From: Clavelina lepadiformis | Lineage: Eukaryota > Chordata > Ascidiacea > Aplousobranchia > Clavelinidae | Assembly: GCF_947623445.1 (NCBI RefSeq) | Contig: NC_135243.1 | Span: forward strand, 5,520,501 to 5,584,500 | Direction: 5' to 3' | DNA: 64,000 nt | Part shown: positions 27,047-39,800 of the stretch, one piece after another | Layout: the number at the start of each line of letters is the position of its first letter | Position numbering within the stretch: position 1 is the stretch's first letter | Notes under the pieces: generated by a model | Told to the model about the DNA's origin: nothing | Seen by the model: the letters and a program-made list of their open reading frames with translations, nothing else | Databases searched by the model: none | Made by a program: the position numbers and the translations under genes

Positions 27047-30000
27047 TCACTTCTTTCGGCACAACAGGCAGTTTTTAGCACTCAGTGCTACTTTACGGAA
27101 CTGCTTTCTCACGGCTTTCATGAATAACCCATAGATGAATGGATGAACAGCGGGATGAACGTACATCAACACAAACAAACAAATGGTGACCTATACAGAA
27201 ATAATTCAGACACGTTTATATATTATAAAACACTTAAACACAACAAACAACAAATAATAATAATATCGTAACACGTGCAATAGTACCAAAATAATTCCAA
27301 ATATAGGAAATAATTCTCTCCTGCTAACTAACTAACTAACCCAAAATTCTACCGCCGCGAGATGACGCTATTAAGCCTACTTACAGTATGGGGTAAATGC
27401 CGAGCCTTGGTTGGGTCGATCCAGTCGTATATTGCCATGGAATAATACGGACCCCAAAATAATAAGAAGGTCAGCGTCACGGCGGAAGTGAGAATCAAAG
27501 TCTTCCTTCGCGCTTTTTGTATGTCTGAGAAAGAAGAGCCCTCCCGTCTGCCCATCATCACTACAAAAGTGTTTTTACAGGTTGCAGTATTTTTATCGTT
27601 CGTAATTTCACACCAACGTCAATTAACATTTACAAAAAGGATCATCAGTTCACTTAACTACTATAATAAAAATGCAAATAACGTTGATGGCAAATTTCAG
27701 GTTACATAAGGTGTACATTTAAGTCGTTGCTTTGTACTGAGAAGAGGTCGAAATATGCACAGACCAAATACACACGTCTAAGGGTTAAGAGCACAGTATC
27801 CTTAAGTAGTTCTTTAGTTAAGCAAAGCACTCGAGAGCGCAAACTCATGAGTGCAACTTACCTTGGTGCCGTTTCACCATGTTGGTGATCTCACAAAGCA
27901 CCAGTGAGTATGAGATGACAACGAATGCAAAAGGTACAATGAAACTCATGCACATCGTGAACACGTAATAGATCATGTGGAGTTTCTCCAATCCGTTCTC
28001 CAGCAAACGGGGGTTATCCACGCATTGGGGAAAAGGGGGTTCGCCGACACAATAAGGGACTTTGATGACGGTGAAAAGAAAACCCTGGAAAAATAATTGG
28101 TGATAAAATAACCTTTAAATATGCATGCGCGTGTATTTAAGAATAGATTTTGCATGTCATATATCAATTTATCCAAATAACTACTGTTTCGTTATTTTGA
28201 TCTACGATTTGCGAATGATATTAATTTTTTACAGGGGTAGTGAGTCATGACACAAAGTATAAGCGATATTACTGAAACATTGAATATGTAAATTAAACAG
28301 GAACAGCATTACGGTACACAATAAAGGTACATACACGCTGCTTATATGACGAAAAAAAGGACACACTGTCAATATCACAAAAGTGTAACATTACTGCATA
28401 TCATTTTAGTATTTTGTTCCAGTTATTACATCGATTTTACTTTATAAATATTGTGTTTGTATATCGCGTATTTTGATTTATTGCCACCACTAATTTATAG
28501 ATGTTATATTAGCGCATTGTTGATGTTAGATATTATTAGCGCATAACCACGCTTTATGCATTTTAGATGTTTTCTTATGCTTGCATTCTTGGTGTGTTTT
28601 TTGCGAGCAACCTGCAAATACTGCTCGCCAGTTATGTGTTGCGTGTTTTTCCTTGTGGCTGTTGATACTTCACTTTGTTTGTGTTCGTAGTTTCTCAAAT
28701 GAGTCATCTTCCTCAGGAAATTGCGTCGTTCTGTACATGTTAATTGTCCCTGTCGTGTCTGGTGTGAAAAGTATTTTGGAGTCATTCTACGTTTGGGTGA
28801 GCAACCGAACCGACGTGTTTTTGTTTCGGTACGTTTGTGTTTTCGTGTTGGCCTAAACAGCGCCACTCGTACAATTCCATTTAATTCTCTGTTTTTGTTA
28901 TTTTATGACGGTTGGTCGCCGCAATTCAACCAAACAATTTCGGCCTAGCGGTCAGGCCATTACTCAAGAGTGTTCTTGGAAGTCTAGGTTGACAAAAGCT
29001 ACACGTCACACTTATACTAAATACAACTTATACAATGCACAGAACATTGAGATTAAAGTCTCGAGCACAAAAAACAACACAAGAGAAGTGCTACTATATA
29101 CCGCCGTCTGTTGTTATTCGCAAGGCTATTCGCATTTCATAGAAATAAAATATTCTCAAACCATGACGTAATTAATCGGTACCAAAAATACAGCATTACG
29201 TAAATCGTTACAAAATTTCTGTCCAAAAAGCATTGATCATGAAAAGCGGATAATTTATGTAACTACTGTATATATATATAGTGACGTCACAAAAACGCAC
29301 CCACAAATTTCGATAAAGTCATCAAATCGGTTCTCGGCTCCTCCAAAACGCAAATACCGGTACCGGCTGTACTTGTTTGTATCGATCGCGCTTAACTTGA
29401 AAACCTTGTGGCTTGTTACAGTCGTTGTTGGAAATGTTTTCAAGCCTTTATCAACAACGTTATCATTCGGTACGCCACGTTCATAAGCTTTACAACGGCT
29501 TAACAATTTTAAGGAACATATCAATAAAATAAAATTAAAACGCTGCAAGCGATGAAACACGAAAATTTCTAATTTCCCTAGGGACCAAATCGTTAATTTA
29601 ATGACTTTGGTTGTTCCTAAAATCAAACGCGTAAATGGTTGTGTTTGTTGTGAAGAAGAAATTGTCACGCAGTTTAATTCAATTTAGAGTACTGGATTTA
29701 ATGAATGCTTCATTGAAGTCAAGTTCACTGGAAGTCGCATTCATCGTTTTTCTTTCAATGACAAAATGCCAAGGTTCGACATAATACTGGCATTTCCTAC
29801 TCCTTACATAGATATACATTGCAAATTATTGTATAAAATAATGAAAATCGCCTAAATAAGGAGTTTCTCTATTTTTTGACGATCCGATATATAGGATAGC
29901 ATAAGTGTGATAACAACCTAGATCGAAAATAAATGAGTTGGCAGATCTGCATGCGAACTACTTCTGCTATAATTACACACATACGCATATAGTAATATAG

Positions 30001-33000
30001 CCAGTAGTATCTTCGTAGCGTAAGACGATGACAGTTTATTTTAGAAAAACCAATCACTAATGGAGATGCCTTATGCCATTAGTTGATAAAATCATTGGTG
30101 AACCGCAAATGACGTTGCTCATACGAATTTCATTTCAATTCGTTTTCTTTCAATTGTTTAGGAATTACGGTAAAGGAAAAATGCAAGGTTTTGTAACGAG
30201 CAACGCCATTAACGTAGTTAATATATTTCAGAACTCGAAAGCTCCTTGCGGCCTTGTGTGGTTCTCTGGAAGCAAGAGCTGCAAGTATGGCTTCCGTATT
30301 ATTTTTCCACGCATTTCTGGTTTTGCTAACAACGCATCACGATACAATTGCTTACGTCCTTACGATGTAGGAATGCAAACTAAAGGGCGTTTTCTCGAGT
30401 TCGTCTCGCCTTTTATAAACTTTAGCTGTTTGGGTTGACATGAATCGATAAAAGACCGTGAAAAGGATTAACACGATTTGCAGTGCTTCTTATGGAAGAA
30501 TGCTTTCAACATTTAACTTTACTTTTTAGAATCGAAACGATCCACAGTACCGCGATAAAGTAGGCTATAAGAACGAACTGACTCGTTCGGAATTAGGTCG
30601 TGACTGTAGTTGCATCATGAGTGTGTGGTTCTATAAATAATTATGAATGGAAGTTTGCAAAAACACGGTTCATCTTGTAAATGCCGGAAAGGCAATGGCA
30701 ATTGCACTGATGACGTCATACCTACAGTATGCTACGCCTTAAAATTAACATGACGAGTAAAATTGCTTCAACGCCAGAAATGAGATGGGAAATAGGAGAG
30801 AAAACTAACGAGATGTAAAATTTAAATTCGCCGACAATTCTGCATTCACTTTTAACAGCTTGGTTAATGAAGTAAATGATTAATTAAGACTGATACAAAT
30901 TATTTCAAATTTAAATGGTATACTTTGCAGTTACGCTTGAATGCAAATGGAGTCAATCGAGCAACGCAAACGCAGTAATCATATACAAATACAAAACAGA
31001 CTACGGTGTACCAAATACTAAGATTCGATGAAAACCTCGCTGCCATTGACGTGACACCGGTCGAAACCGCAAATTGAGAACCTGTCGTCTTTTTTCTCTT
31101 CCAAAATGCAATAAATCGTTTCATTAAATCAAGTAAAATTTACAGTGTGCGGTTATGGAAGCAGCATTCCAGCATACCGGCATTATCCAGCATTCTCATA
31201 CATATCGCAGCAAACAGAAGTTTGATCGCATATCATCGCTGCAACTATATGATACAGTATAGGGATGTGCCAAATGGAAACAGATTCGGGTTTATTAAAA
31301 CACAAATATATACCATAATAGATTTTGATATTCGTGCGCAAGTAAATCGAACCGAATCAGCTAACTTTGGTGATTTCGCTTCATCGAGCTGACCGTCAAG
31401 CAAAATAATCTCGTCCTCGTCCTTTTGGTGATGAACTTAAAGAAAATCTATTTTCCGCTTTCATGAAATATCTCAAAAATTTTGGCAACCATTTGACTGT
31501 CTTTACAGTCATTGATACAAAAACTTGACCATTTAACTGTAGACTTTTTACTTCACGCAAGATAAAAGGTCCAACCCGAATCTACTTGCAGGATTCGAGT
31601 TCACGAGAATAAAATTCATGATCGATATATTCGTAATAAAAAGCGTAATCGTAATATTCAACACATCCCGACCATACAACATATAATTCAAGTAAAACAC
31701 ACAGATACAGCAGGTTGTGACAAGACACCAAACCGACGCAAGTAGATTCAAACAAAATACAACTCACCGGCGGCATCGCACAGAGCGCACTTAACAGCCA
31801 AGCCGATACCAGGAGTATGTTGGTCACTCTGCGTTGAGAAGTGGATGACATCATGGGCATGAGGATACTGAATACTCGATCCAAGGCTATCACCTGTGGG
31901 AGTTGAAATAAAGCTAACCAATCTTGTAACTTTAATCAAAAGCGCCGTGGACCTGGGATACTTTAATTCCAATGCTGTGTCATTAACCCTTATCTCAAAT
32001 TAATCCCCCTTTTCGCAAACTGATCCTTTTGCTGTGACGTCAATAAATCTTACGTAATGGCAGCGTTAAAAGGTTATCATGCACTAATAGCACAACACAG
32101 AGTGGATTTCAATACGAAAGTTATGATTAAAGGATGCAGCCATTAGGTTTTCAACCACTGAAGGTCACGGTGTTAATCTTAAATACGACAATTTCTAGAT
32201 TGAAAACGATTTTATAAAGCTATTGCAGAACAAACGTTAAGATATACACAGTAATATCACGCTTGTTATTAATTTTGTGAATATTCAATTCAGGTATCCT
32301 TTTTTGCAACGGAAGCACAGACTGTTTTCAAAACAAACGTGATTTTACTTAAAAAGCTGTACCTACTTATACAGGCTATAGCCCTGTATTTTTGATTCAA
32401 TTACAGTCATCCTTTTTATTTAAACCTTACCAAAATTGTACACAGTTTGCTTACCATGACCATTAATGAACTGATGTACATGCCGAATTGCTTTCCCATT
32501 TGGCATATTTTGCACAATATTATGCCGCCGTACCAACCCATTGTCACGTTCCATGTGGCGTCTGCAAAGATATAATTTAAGTTTTGACAAAATTTTGACA
32601 ATATGGGCAATTCCAAAACCAAGAAGCTTTCGCCAAAATGTTAGTGTTAAATAAAACATTCAAGCACTGTCTGCCTATTTAGTTGTCCAGTCGATGCAGA
32701 CCTCGGTCGTTCTTGTCAGAAGAATGAAAACATTTGGCAACCCACATAGCATTGTTGGTGCTGACAACCGCATACCTATGTCATTGTGTTGGAATTTTGG
32801 ATATAACTTGACACATAACCGCCCCTATTTTGAATTATTCACGTGGCAAAAGTTGAACAACGTCCAAGAGACCAACAAAAAGTTGTTTTTACTTTCCAAA
32901 CATCCTTGAGCGAGCTAATTCTATTTCAATAACGGTGACAGGGCCCTGGACGTCAATCAAAACGGTTTTCAACAAAAACTCATTCGCATTAAAGTGTTGG

Positions 33001-34937
33001 CGGTCCGAGTGACGTCGTTACTAGTCACACACCCAAGTCTCACCCAAGGGAATGACGAGGAAAGTGTAGACAAGGTCCGCCAGAGTTAAGTGTAGTGTGA
33101 TCACGTGGACGTGTGTCTTCCTCCGGATGCCGCGGAGACACCACAGGACGAAGAGATTCCCAAAGGAACTGATGAGGAAGAATAACCATGATATCAGCAC
33201 TCGAGCCAATTGAACACCGTTGAAAGTCAAGTTCTCCTGGAATACCGAACATTATATAAAGACCGGGCGTCATTAATATTTCATAACGTACCTAATACGA
33301 CTCAAAAAGCCGACAATATGTTATCTCTGATTTACGTTGCCGGTATATCGTTAATTTGTTAGTAATTTAGAAGGCATATAAGATCCAGCACATACCGAAA
33401 GCCTGAAATACAACAAAAGTCCAAAATAGTGCGCTAAAAAAGAGAAATAAATTCACCACGTGCAAACCCCAAAATGCTCTTAATAACATGTAGTTAGAAG
33501 TTACTTCATGCGTTGCATGATATGATAACTTATCGTACCAGCCACCAACAATTTTGTTTGAAATAAGGTTGCCACTATATCACCAGAAAAAATCGTACGT
33601 TTTAAGACATTTTCCACAGTTTCTTGTTAACCCAAGTTAAATATCATAACATCGTAACTTAAACTTAACCTAAATCTACCTTCTAATCTAAATCTAACTC
33701 CAATAAAACTTTAAATAGCCAAAAAAGCCTTTTGCATGGCGTTTCTGTTAACCTAACCTGCTATCTTTAACAACAGGATACAACCTATATACGGCGAAAT
33801 AGACACTCTCTTGAAATAAATAGATTATCAGGCTGAAAACTATCAATACCAGCCATTCAGCTATTACACTGTTTACTTGTCTTATACGGGATTGTTTGGC
33901 TTAGATTTGATTGTTTGATTGATGGTTTAGTATGTTTGAAATACTGATTTGACATTCTGAATTTGAAATTACAGTAGTTATCCTAAATAATTCGAAATAC
34001 TAAAATGCTCGGAAATGCCGGAGTTCCCAATCAAAGTATATCGAGTAATACGTTAACAATAATATGATACATGTGTTCGACCTTCGATGCAATATAAGCT
34101 TTCGTGCGTTTATATTATCGGTGCGTTACTGGTTTGTTTCAAGCAAACAAAACCTAGGCCTCCATTCATGCCTTAAACATGACTTCCAAGCGCAAAAAGA
34201 AATATAAAGATGATCTCGGGTGAAATCGAACTGAAGAAAGAAAATGTCTGATCTAGGACTATTTCCATGAAAAACGGGTGGTTTCTATCCCCCTTTTCAA
34301 CGTGGTCGTAAATGAAACCAATACCGTGGTAAGTCCAAGCGGTTTGAAAATCTCCAGCTAAACACTATTAATATTTTATGAGGGATATGAGAAAATATGT
34401 CTACGCGCTTTGTCACATTGAAACTGAAGTACACTAAAAACAACTTTCATTTACTACAGTATAGGTCATATGTGCTTGGATACATTTATAGGCTAATACC
34501 CTGTGAAAATGTTCATTCCAGAACTGGTATGGTCGTTCTTTTTTGTTTATTATTACATAAAACTATTATTATCATTATTAATATATTACAACACAAAATG
34601 TTTGCACCTACACCAAGAGAGATTTAAATCAACTATATTTGTATAAGAACAGTAGGCTCTTTGTAGTTCACACACAAATGCTATGCCAAGCTTATACGTA
34701 CCTCCCTTAATATATAAAACAAGTTGTTGCGCAACCTGATAAACTTGCGCAAACAGTAGATCCGTTATAGTGTTACAAGTAAATATGCCAACAACCTACC
34801 TTGTAAAACAGGCAATTATCGTGCATGTGACTCGAATGGTTGGTGTGGTTATGTGCCGCTGAAACAGTTGAAAACAGATTCGTGCTTTCAACTGGCGGAG
34901 ACGAAACAGAAACCGTAGTTGTATAAACCATCGACAT
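27047..34937 (-). CDS. Class A GPCR, GnRH-receptor-like, copy 2 (seven exons)
   Basis: Minus-strand exons are 34937-34800, 33236-33044, 32561-32455, 31893-31768, 28084-27862, 27560-27385 and 27190-27047, giving 368 residues. Every intron phase (0,1,0,0,1,0) matches the copy at 17306, and exons 3 (107 nt) and 6 (176 nt) have the same length in both. The N-terminus has several NxT/S sequons (NHT, NHS). TM1 has FGNLFVLW and TM2 LTLADL. The stretch DATWNVTMGW then KQFGMYISSLMVM at TM3, ALDRV, and FWGPYYSMAIYDW at TM6 mark the GnRH-receptor group. The NPxxY site reads HPFIY (His337). GnRH-type receptors are peptide-hormone receptors that couple mainly to Gq; the ligand here is not known. Confidence 0.87.
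28085..31767 (-). other. Large fourth intron of GnRH-receptor-like copy 2
   Basis: About 3.7 kb without a supportable nested gene. Overlapping open frames on both strands around 28500-28950 have low-complexity basic or cysteine-rich translations and no splice support. A short (TA)n tract is near 29270. A hAT-type terminus-like sequence (GGGATGTGC) occurs near 31263 without a matching partner. Confidence 0.6.
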
Positions 34938-36381
34938 GTTTTAAAAAAATTTCTACTGAAATGGCTAAGGTAGACGCAATACAATACGAGACTTCACATT
35001 TACCGTAACTAAAGATCATTTCTGTAACTTAACAGACGTGAATTAGTTCTTTATCAAGCATACACCCCGACACACACAGCGCAAAACTGTTATACCGATG
35101 CTACAGAAAGGCCTCTGTGTTATATTTAGGATCAAATAGCTGCAAAGTGCCGGTAAAAAGTCAATTGGGCTATCAAGTTGCCAAAATGCATTTACGCTGA
35201 CATCGGTGGGAACCGACAATCGGAAGAAATTGTTGGGAGATTTAAGGCCAACGGCACTCGCACATTTTCCAGCCTGTGCTACGTCAGAAAGCTCTTTTTG
35301 AAGCAAGGTTTCTCAAACTTTTTTTCCTCAGTGGCCCCTTTGTGATACTGCGACGGCGACCATTGCCCCCCAAAAAGTATGATTGACATCGAACACGCAA
35401 GATACCTTCGTTTAAAAAATGTTATATATTTATGACCTAGAAAGTTATGGCGTACGAGAAAATGCTCGAAAAATAATAATGACGGCAAACTTCTGATGCT
35501 GACACCGAAATCTTGTAGGCTTCTTTGTCTATAGCTGACACGTATCATGCAGTGTGTGCAATTTTACAGTTCCAAAGTTCTCGGTGTCACAAAAAGCACA
35601 TCACGCAAACCGCAACACGATTTCCCAAAGGTTTAAACGTATCATTCGCGAAGATGTGATATTAAAAAAAACAACGAGCCGATAGCATTGAACTTGACCT
35701 ACACACGTTTATCCCGTGACATCGCTGTTGTTACACGAGCACCTGTCCTTGTTTACACAAGAGTGTGTGTATCAAAAAAGGCTGTTAAATTCCCGGTTAA
35801 ATAACGGATACGTAGGTTTGTCCACACTGGTTTCAGCTATAGGAATTCAGCAACGAATTTTAACCATGAAGTATTCACTGCAGCTGGTTTTCAGCAAATT
35901 CTAATTAAATTGTCTTCAGGTCACGCACAACGGCGGGTTCTATTGCCCATTAAAACTTAACTGAAGTTGTTTTATCGCATTTAAAGATCTTAACGCTCTA
36001 ATACCCATTTATATTGGTACGTCAGTGTTTATGACCTTTAAAGAGAGAGATATAATCTTGAGTGTTGCTACTTCAATGCTTTTTTTATTAAATGCATCCT
36101 AATATCAAAGTTTGTAGGAATTTCGTTCGTAACTGCTACCGTGTTACGAGACTCGGAAGAAATAAGCTGCGTGTATTTTAACGCCCTGCAACGAACTGCG
36201 CTCAGCTATACCCTGCCTAGAAATGCCCACCAGCTGTATTGTCTCACACTTAAGTTAACCGACCTGAACGTTGTTTCCGTTCTTTATTCCCTTTTTCCTA
36301 CTTCCTCGGGTATTTTACTTCAAACACCAAGTGCTACGCAGCCCGACGGGCTTATGCTTCGGAGTAAGGATAAAGTAAAAT

Positions 36382-36879
36382 TACCGTATTTTCTTGAATA
36401 GAAACCGTGTTTATTTTTTATTTTTTAACGTTTTGTGCGGCTTCTATTATATTATTACATGGACATTTTTGTCTTCTAATTGGTGCTCAGTGGGCATTCG
36501 AGTTTATCTACCACAAGTACCGGTAACGAGAAAACGGAAACAGTAAGTCAGCTGCAATTTTATTGTCTCTTTTTGTAAAACCGCTAATCCGACAGCTGCT
36601 AATATTGTCGCATTTGTTTAAAGCAAACAAAACCAAAAGGAAATGGAAGTTCCAGTGATAATAATGACTTGAACGATATCAGTATTATTGATGATGATGA
36701 AAATGACCATTGATACAATAAGGTAGCTGGAATAAAACATATGTACAATGCTTAAGTTGTTTTTATTGCGTGTCGTTAGATATGTTTGCTTTGTTTCCTT
36801 TTATCAGTAAAGAAGCGATTTCATCATTGTCTTCTGCGGCTTCTATTCGAAGGCGATTTCTATTCAAGAAAATACCGTA
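36382..36879. mobile_element. Terminal-inverted-repeat DNA element, 498 bp (mariner/pogo-like guess)
   Basis: The left end TACCGTATTTTCTTGAATAG and the reverse complement of the right end, TACGGTATTTTCTTGAATAG, are inverted over about 26 bp with few mismatches. TA at both outer edges is compatible with a TA target duplication. GCGGCTTCTATT occurs directly inside both ends. Around 36647-36712 a plus-strand frame reads SSSDNNDLNDISIIDDDEND and then stops, like the acidic tail of a transposase. This suggests an internal deletion derivative; superfamily assignment is a guess. Confidence 0.75.
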
Positions 36880-39800
36880 GCTGTTAAATTTTAAAAAGGA
36901 CGAAGTCGAAAGGGCAACGTTAATGCTCAGTAGAGGTGGCTAGGAACGCGTAACTGCCACGTTTAGTTTGTTTGTTCTTATACATTTCAAGTAAAATGCC
37001 ATGCCGTCTGTTCTGAAGTTACTCCCTATAGCGGCGTTGACATCTGATTCAACTCCACTTAGCACAGAATTGGAAATAAAACAGCAAGTCACATAGGTTT
37101 TCATGCTACGTATAAATATGCCGTAAAATAAGCATAAACCTCTTCGGGTTATTACAATGTGCTGCGGTTGCTGAGTTGAGCCGGAACTACAGGCAGGTCT
37201 AGCCTATCGTGCCATGGCCACTTTTTGTGTCTGTACTGTACCGGTAGAAGTTATCTCGAATCATTGCAACTGGTCCAGCAGGCCTATAGTACTTGTCAGA
37301 TATGTAACCACTAGGCTAAAGAACCCAGAGTTGACCCAACGTGATTTGCCTAACTTCACACTTTCGTGAGCTATCACTGATCACATGATAAATCCTGATT
37401 TGATTAGACATAGGCAGATTATATCAGAAACTTCCTTGTAACAAGTAAATAGAAATGCTCGTAACAAAAACCTAAAACACTTCGTTTATGTAAAAGATAA
37501 ACTGTTTTTATCAACATCATTGGCTTGATTCAATTTACTATTTGAACACACAATAACTAATTTTTCCCAATTTGCTACGATTGGGGTAGTACAAAAGTTA
37601 AAACTGCAATTGGACACTCGCGATTTGTTACCAACCACAGTTTATGCCTTCAGCACCCGATATCAAACAACAACTTTTGCTCACAATCTACTACACGCAT
37701 GTATGCTTAACTACGCCTAAATTTGCTATACCATTACTGCCACGGTGTTTATCTTGGTTGAAAGCCGCTGAGGAGCCAGCAAACTACCAGCAGTTTGTTA
37801 ATCTACGACAGTATAACTATGACTTGCAAATAAGTCAACATATACTGTAGCTACTAATCAACCAAAGAGCCAAGTAGAAGAAGTGAAAAGTCGGCAAAGA
37901 TCACAAACAAATGACATGTTTTCTTACAGGCTACTTGTTAGTGGTTACTGTCAGTTTCGCAGAAAAAGATCATACAGCCTTCCAACTTACTAACTTATAC
38001 GATTTGCTTTAAAACTAAAAAATTTATTCTAAACAATTCAATATTCGTAATGGACTTGACATTATGAAATATACATTCCTTCACACCATAGAGAAATTAC
38101 TGCTAAACATTTCTCCCCGTAACCGCAAAATGTCAGTCTATATAAGTAATTGGTTTGGTTCAATGATTCTATTGTATTTAAGCCTAACATGTAAGTCCCC
38201 AGTCTTATTATAGGTATAGCAAAATACAATTAAGAAAATGGAATCGATCAAAGTTTTCAGCTTAATATTGCACATTTTAAGATATCAAGAGCATATAGTT
38301 TATCAAGCGTCAGCAAATAATTTTGAAGCTTCCATTTCTGATGACTCAGCACTTTATACTTCCAGGTTTGCAAATTTATTCTCAACAAAACCATGACAAA
38401 GCCACTTATACTAAACCTTTTCAGGAGCGAAAATATACAACAAATTTACGCAATTCCTTGTGCATATCAAACGATACGTGGTTGCATCCGGTCTATATAC
38501 GATCTGAAAACACCCACATAATGCATTGTCGTTAGGCATGGTTGGCACGTAAGGTCGTCATCATGTTGATTAGAATAACAAATACAGGTATCAATTCCAG
38601 GGGAATATATTATGCATTCATTACGCGCTGGCATAGCACTAAGATACTGACAGGAAATTAACCAAAGTTGATTAATTTAATCCCCCGCCAATACAAAGAA
38701 GCCCGTTACTCAAAGCTAACAAAATAGCCGGAACGATTAGACCTGAAGGGGTTTAATTAATCAAGTGCCAAAGAAAAGCTTTGAAAGAATGTAGGCTATA
38801 AACAAAAGAAACAAACTTTGGGAAGGTTTGACCGATACGCAGCAAACAAAATAATCCACGCGTACAAGATGCCTTTCCCCGTACAATTGCTACGATCAGT
38901 TCACCAGCGACTTAAACGTTACCGGTCGTAAGTCTGCAAAAATACATAGACGTTTCGATTTTATAATTTAGAATTCATCGATTTTAGTATCTCATGCGGT
39001 AGACCTCGGGCCATATAGTGCTTTCCCACCTCGGATGCAATGAATAAATCACCGCGTGCAATGAATAGATTCCCCGGCCCTTTGGGAAAATACGTAACAA
39101 TGCAAATTCGTCGTCTATGAAGAAATCTAAACACGAATATGCGGCTCCGCTATGGAAGACGCATTTTGCATTGTTAAAAAGTATAAACGATTCATCCACA
39201 TATACGGGCGTTTTTATAGAAACAATCGAGCCGTTTTGAATTTATTCAGGTAGTAATAATAATATTCTGTTCTTGATATAAAACACGTCCCTAATATACC
39301 TATTCGACATGCATGCAAACTTTACTGCACATAATTTAGCTTCTAATAGATGCTGGAAAATCAAAGCGGAAACAAAGACAACACAAAAACGCCAAGTGCT
39401 AAAAGAATTTACTTTAACCGGCAAATAAATAGTTAAACCCTTGCATGCATTCAAACTGACAAAGACTGGGTTCATGTAAGTGACCATGGATTAATTTCAC
39501 TTATAGTATATATCCCATGTTGATGAAGTCTTGGCGATTGCGGTAGCTGATCGTTCTGGGCGTTTAAATTGTTCTCTCCAAACTTGTACTTACGCCGTAG
39601 AACAGCGTCAAGCGCAATGCAGTGTTACCAGCGTTCAAAGCAGACGGGTGTTTCTGAATCTATCTGATAATTAAATTAATCTGATAATAGGAAAACAAAC
39701 TCCACCCAGGCTTATCATACTCGCTGTATGGTTCAGATCTTTCAACGAACAAATAAGGCAACCAATCAGCCAAGGACTTAGAAACAGTTTAGACTTAGGA

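Noticed and set aside
28504-28950. Overlapping open frames on both strands in the receptor intron (up to 120 codons)
   Set aside because: Translations are low-complexity basic on one strand and hydrophobic on the other, with no motif. They overlap each other and lack splice evidence.
31246-31400. Start of a hAT-like element (GGGATGTGCC...)
   Set aside because: No right terminus or target duplication; only a resemblance to the relic at 14108.
35308-35380. Fragment resembling a hAT terminus (TTTCTCAAACTTTTTTTCC)
   Set aside because: The second end was not found, so element boundaries cannot be supported.
38984-39487. Minus-strand frames of 71 and 81 codons
   Set aside because: No domain, no consistent exon borders, and no similarity I recognise.
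39594-39670. Possible minus-strand internal exon ending GGC/GTAAGT with a protein-like frame
   Set aside because: The frame that reads well is closed by TAG just inside the only good acceptor, so the exon cannot be joined.
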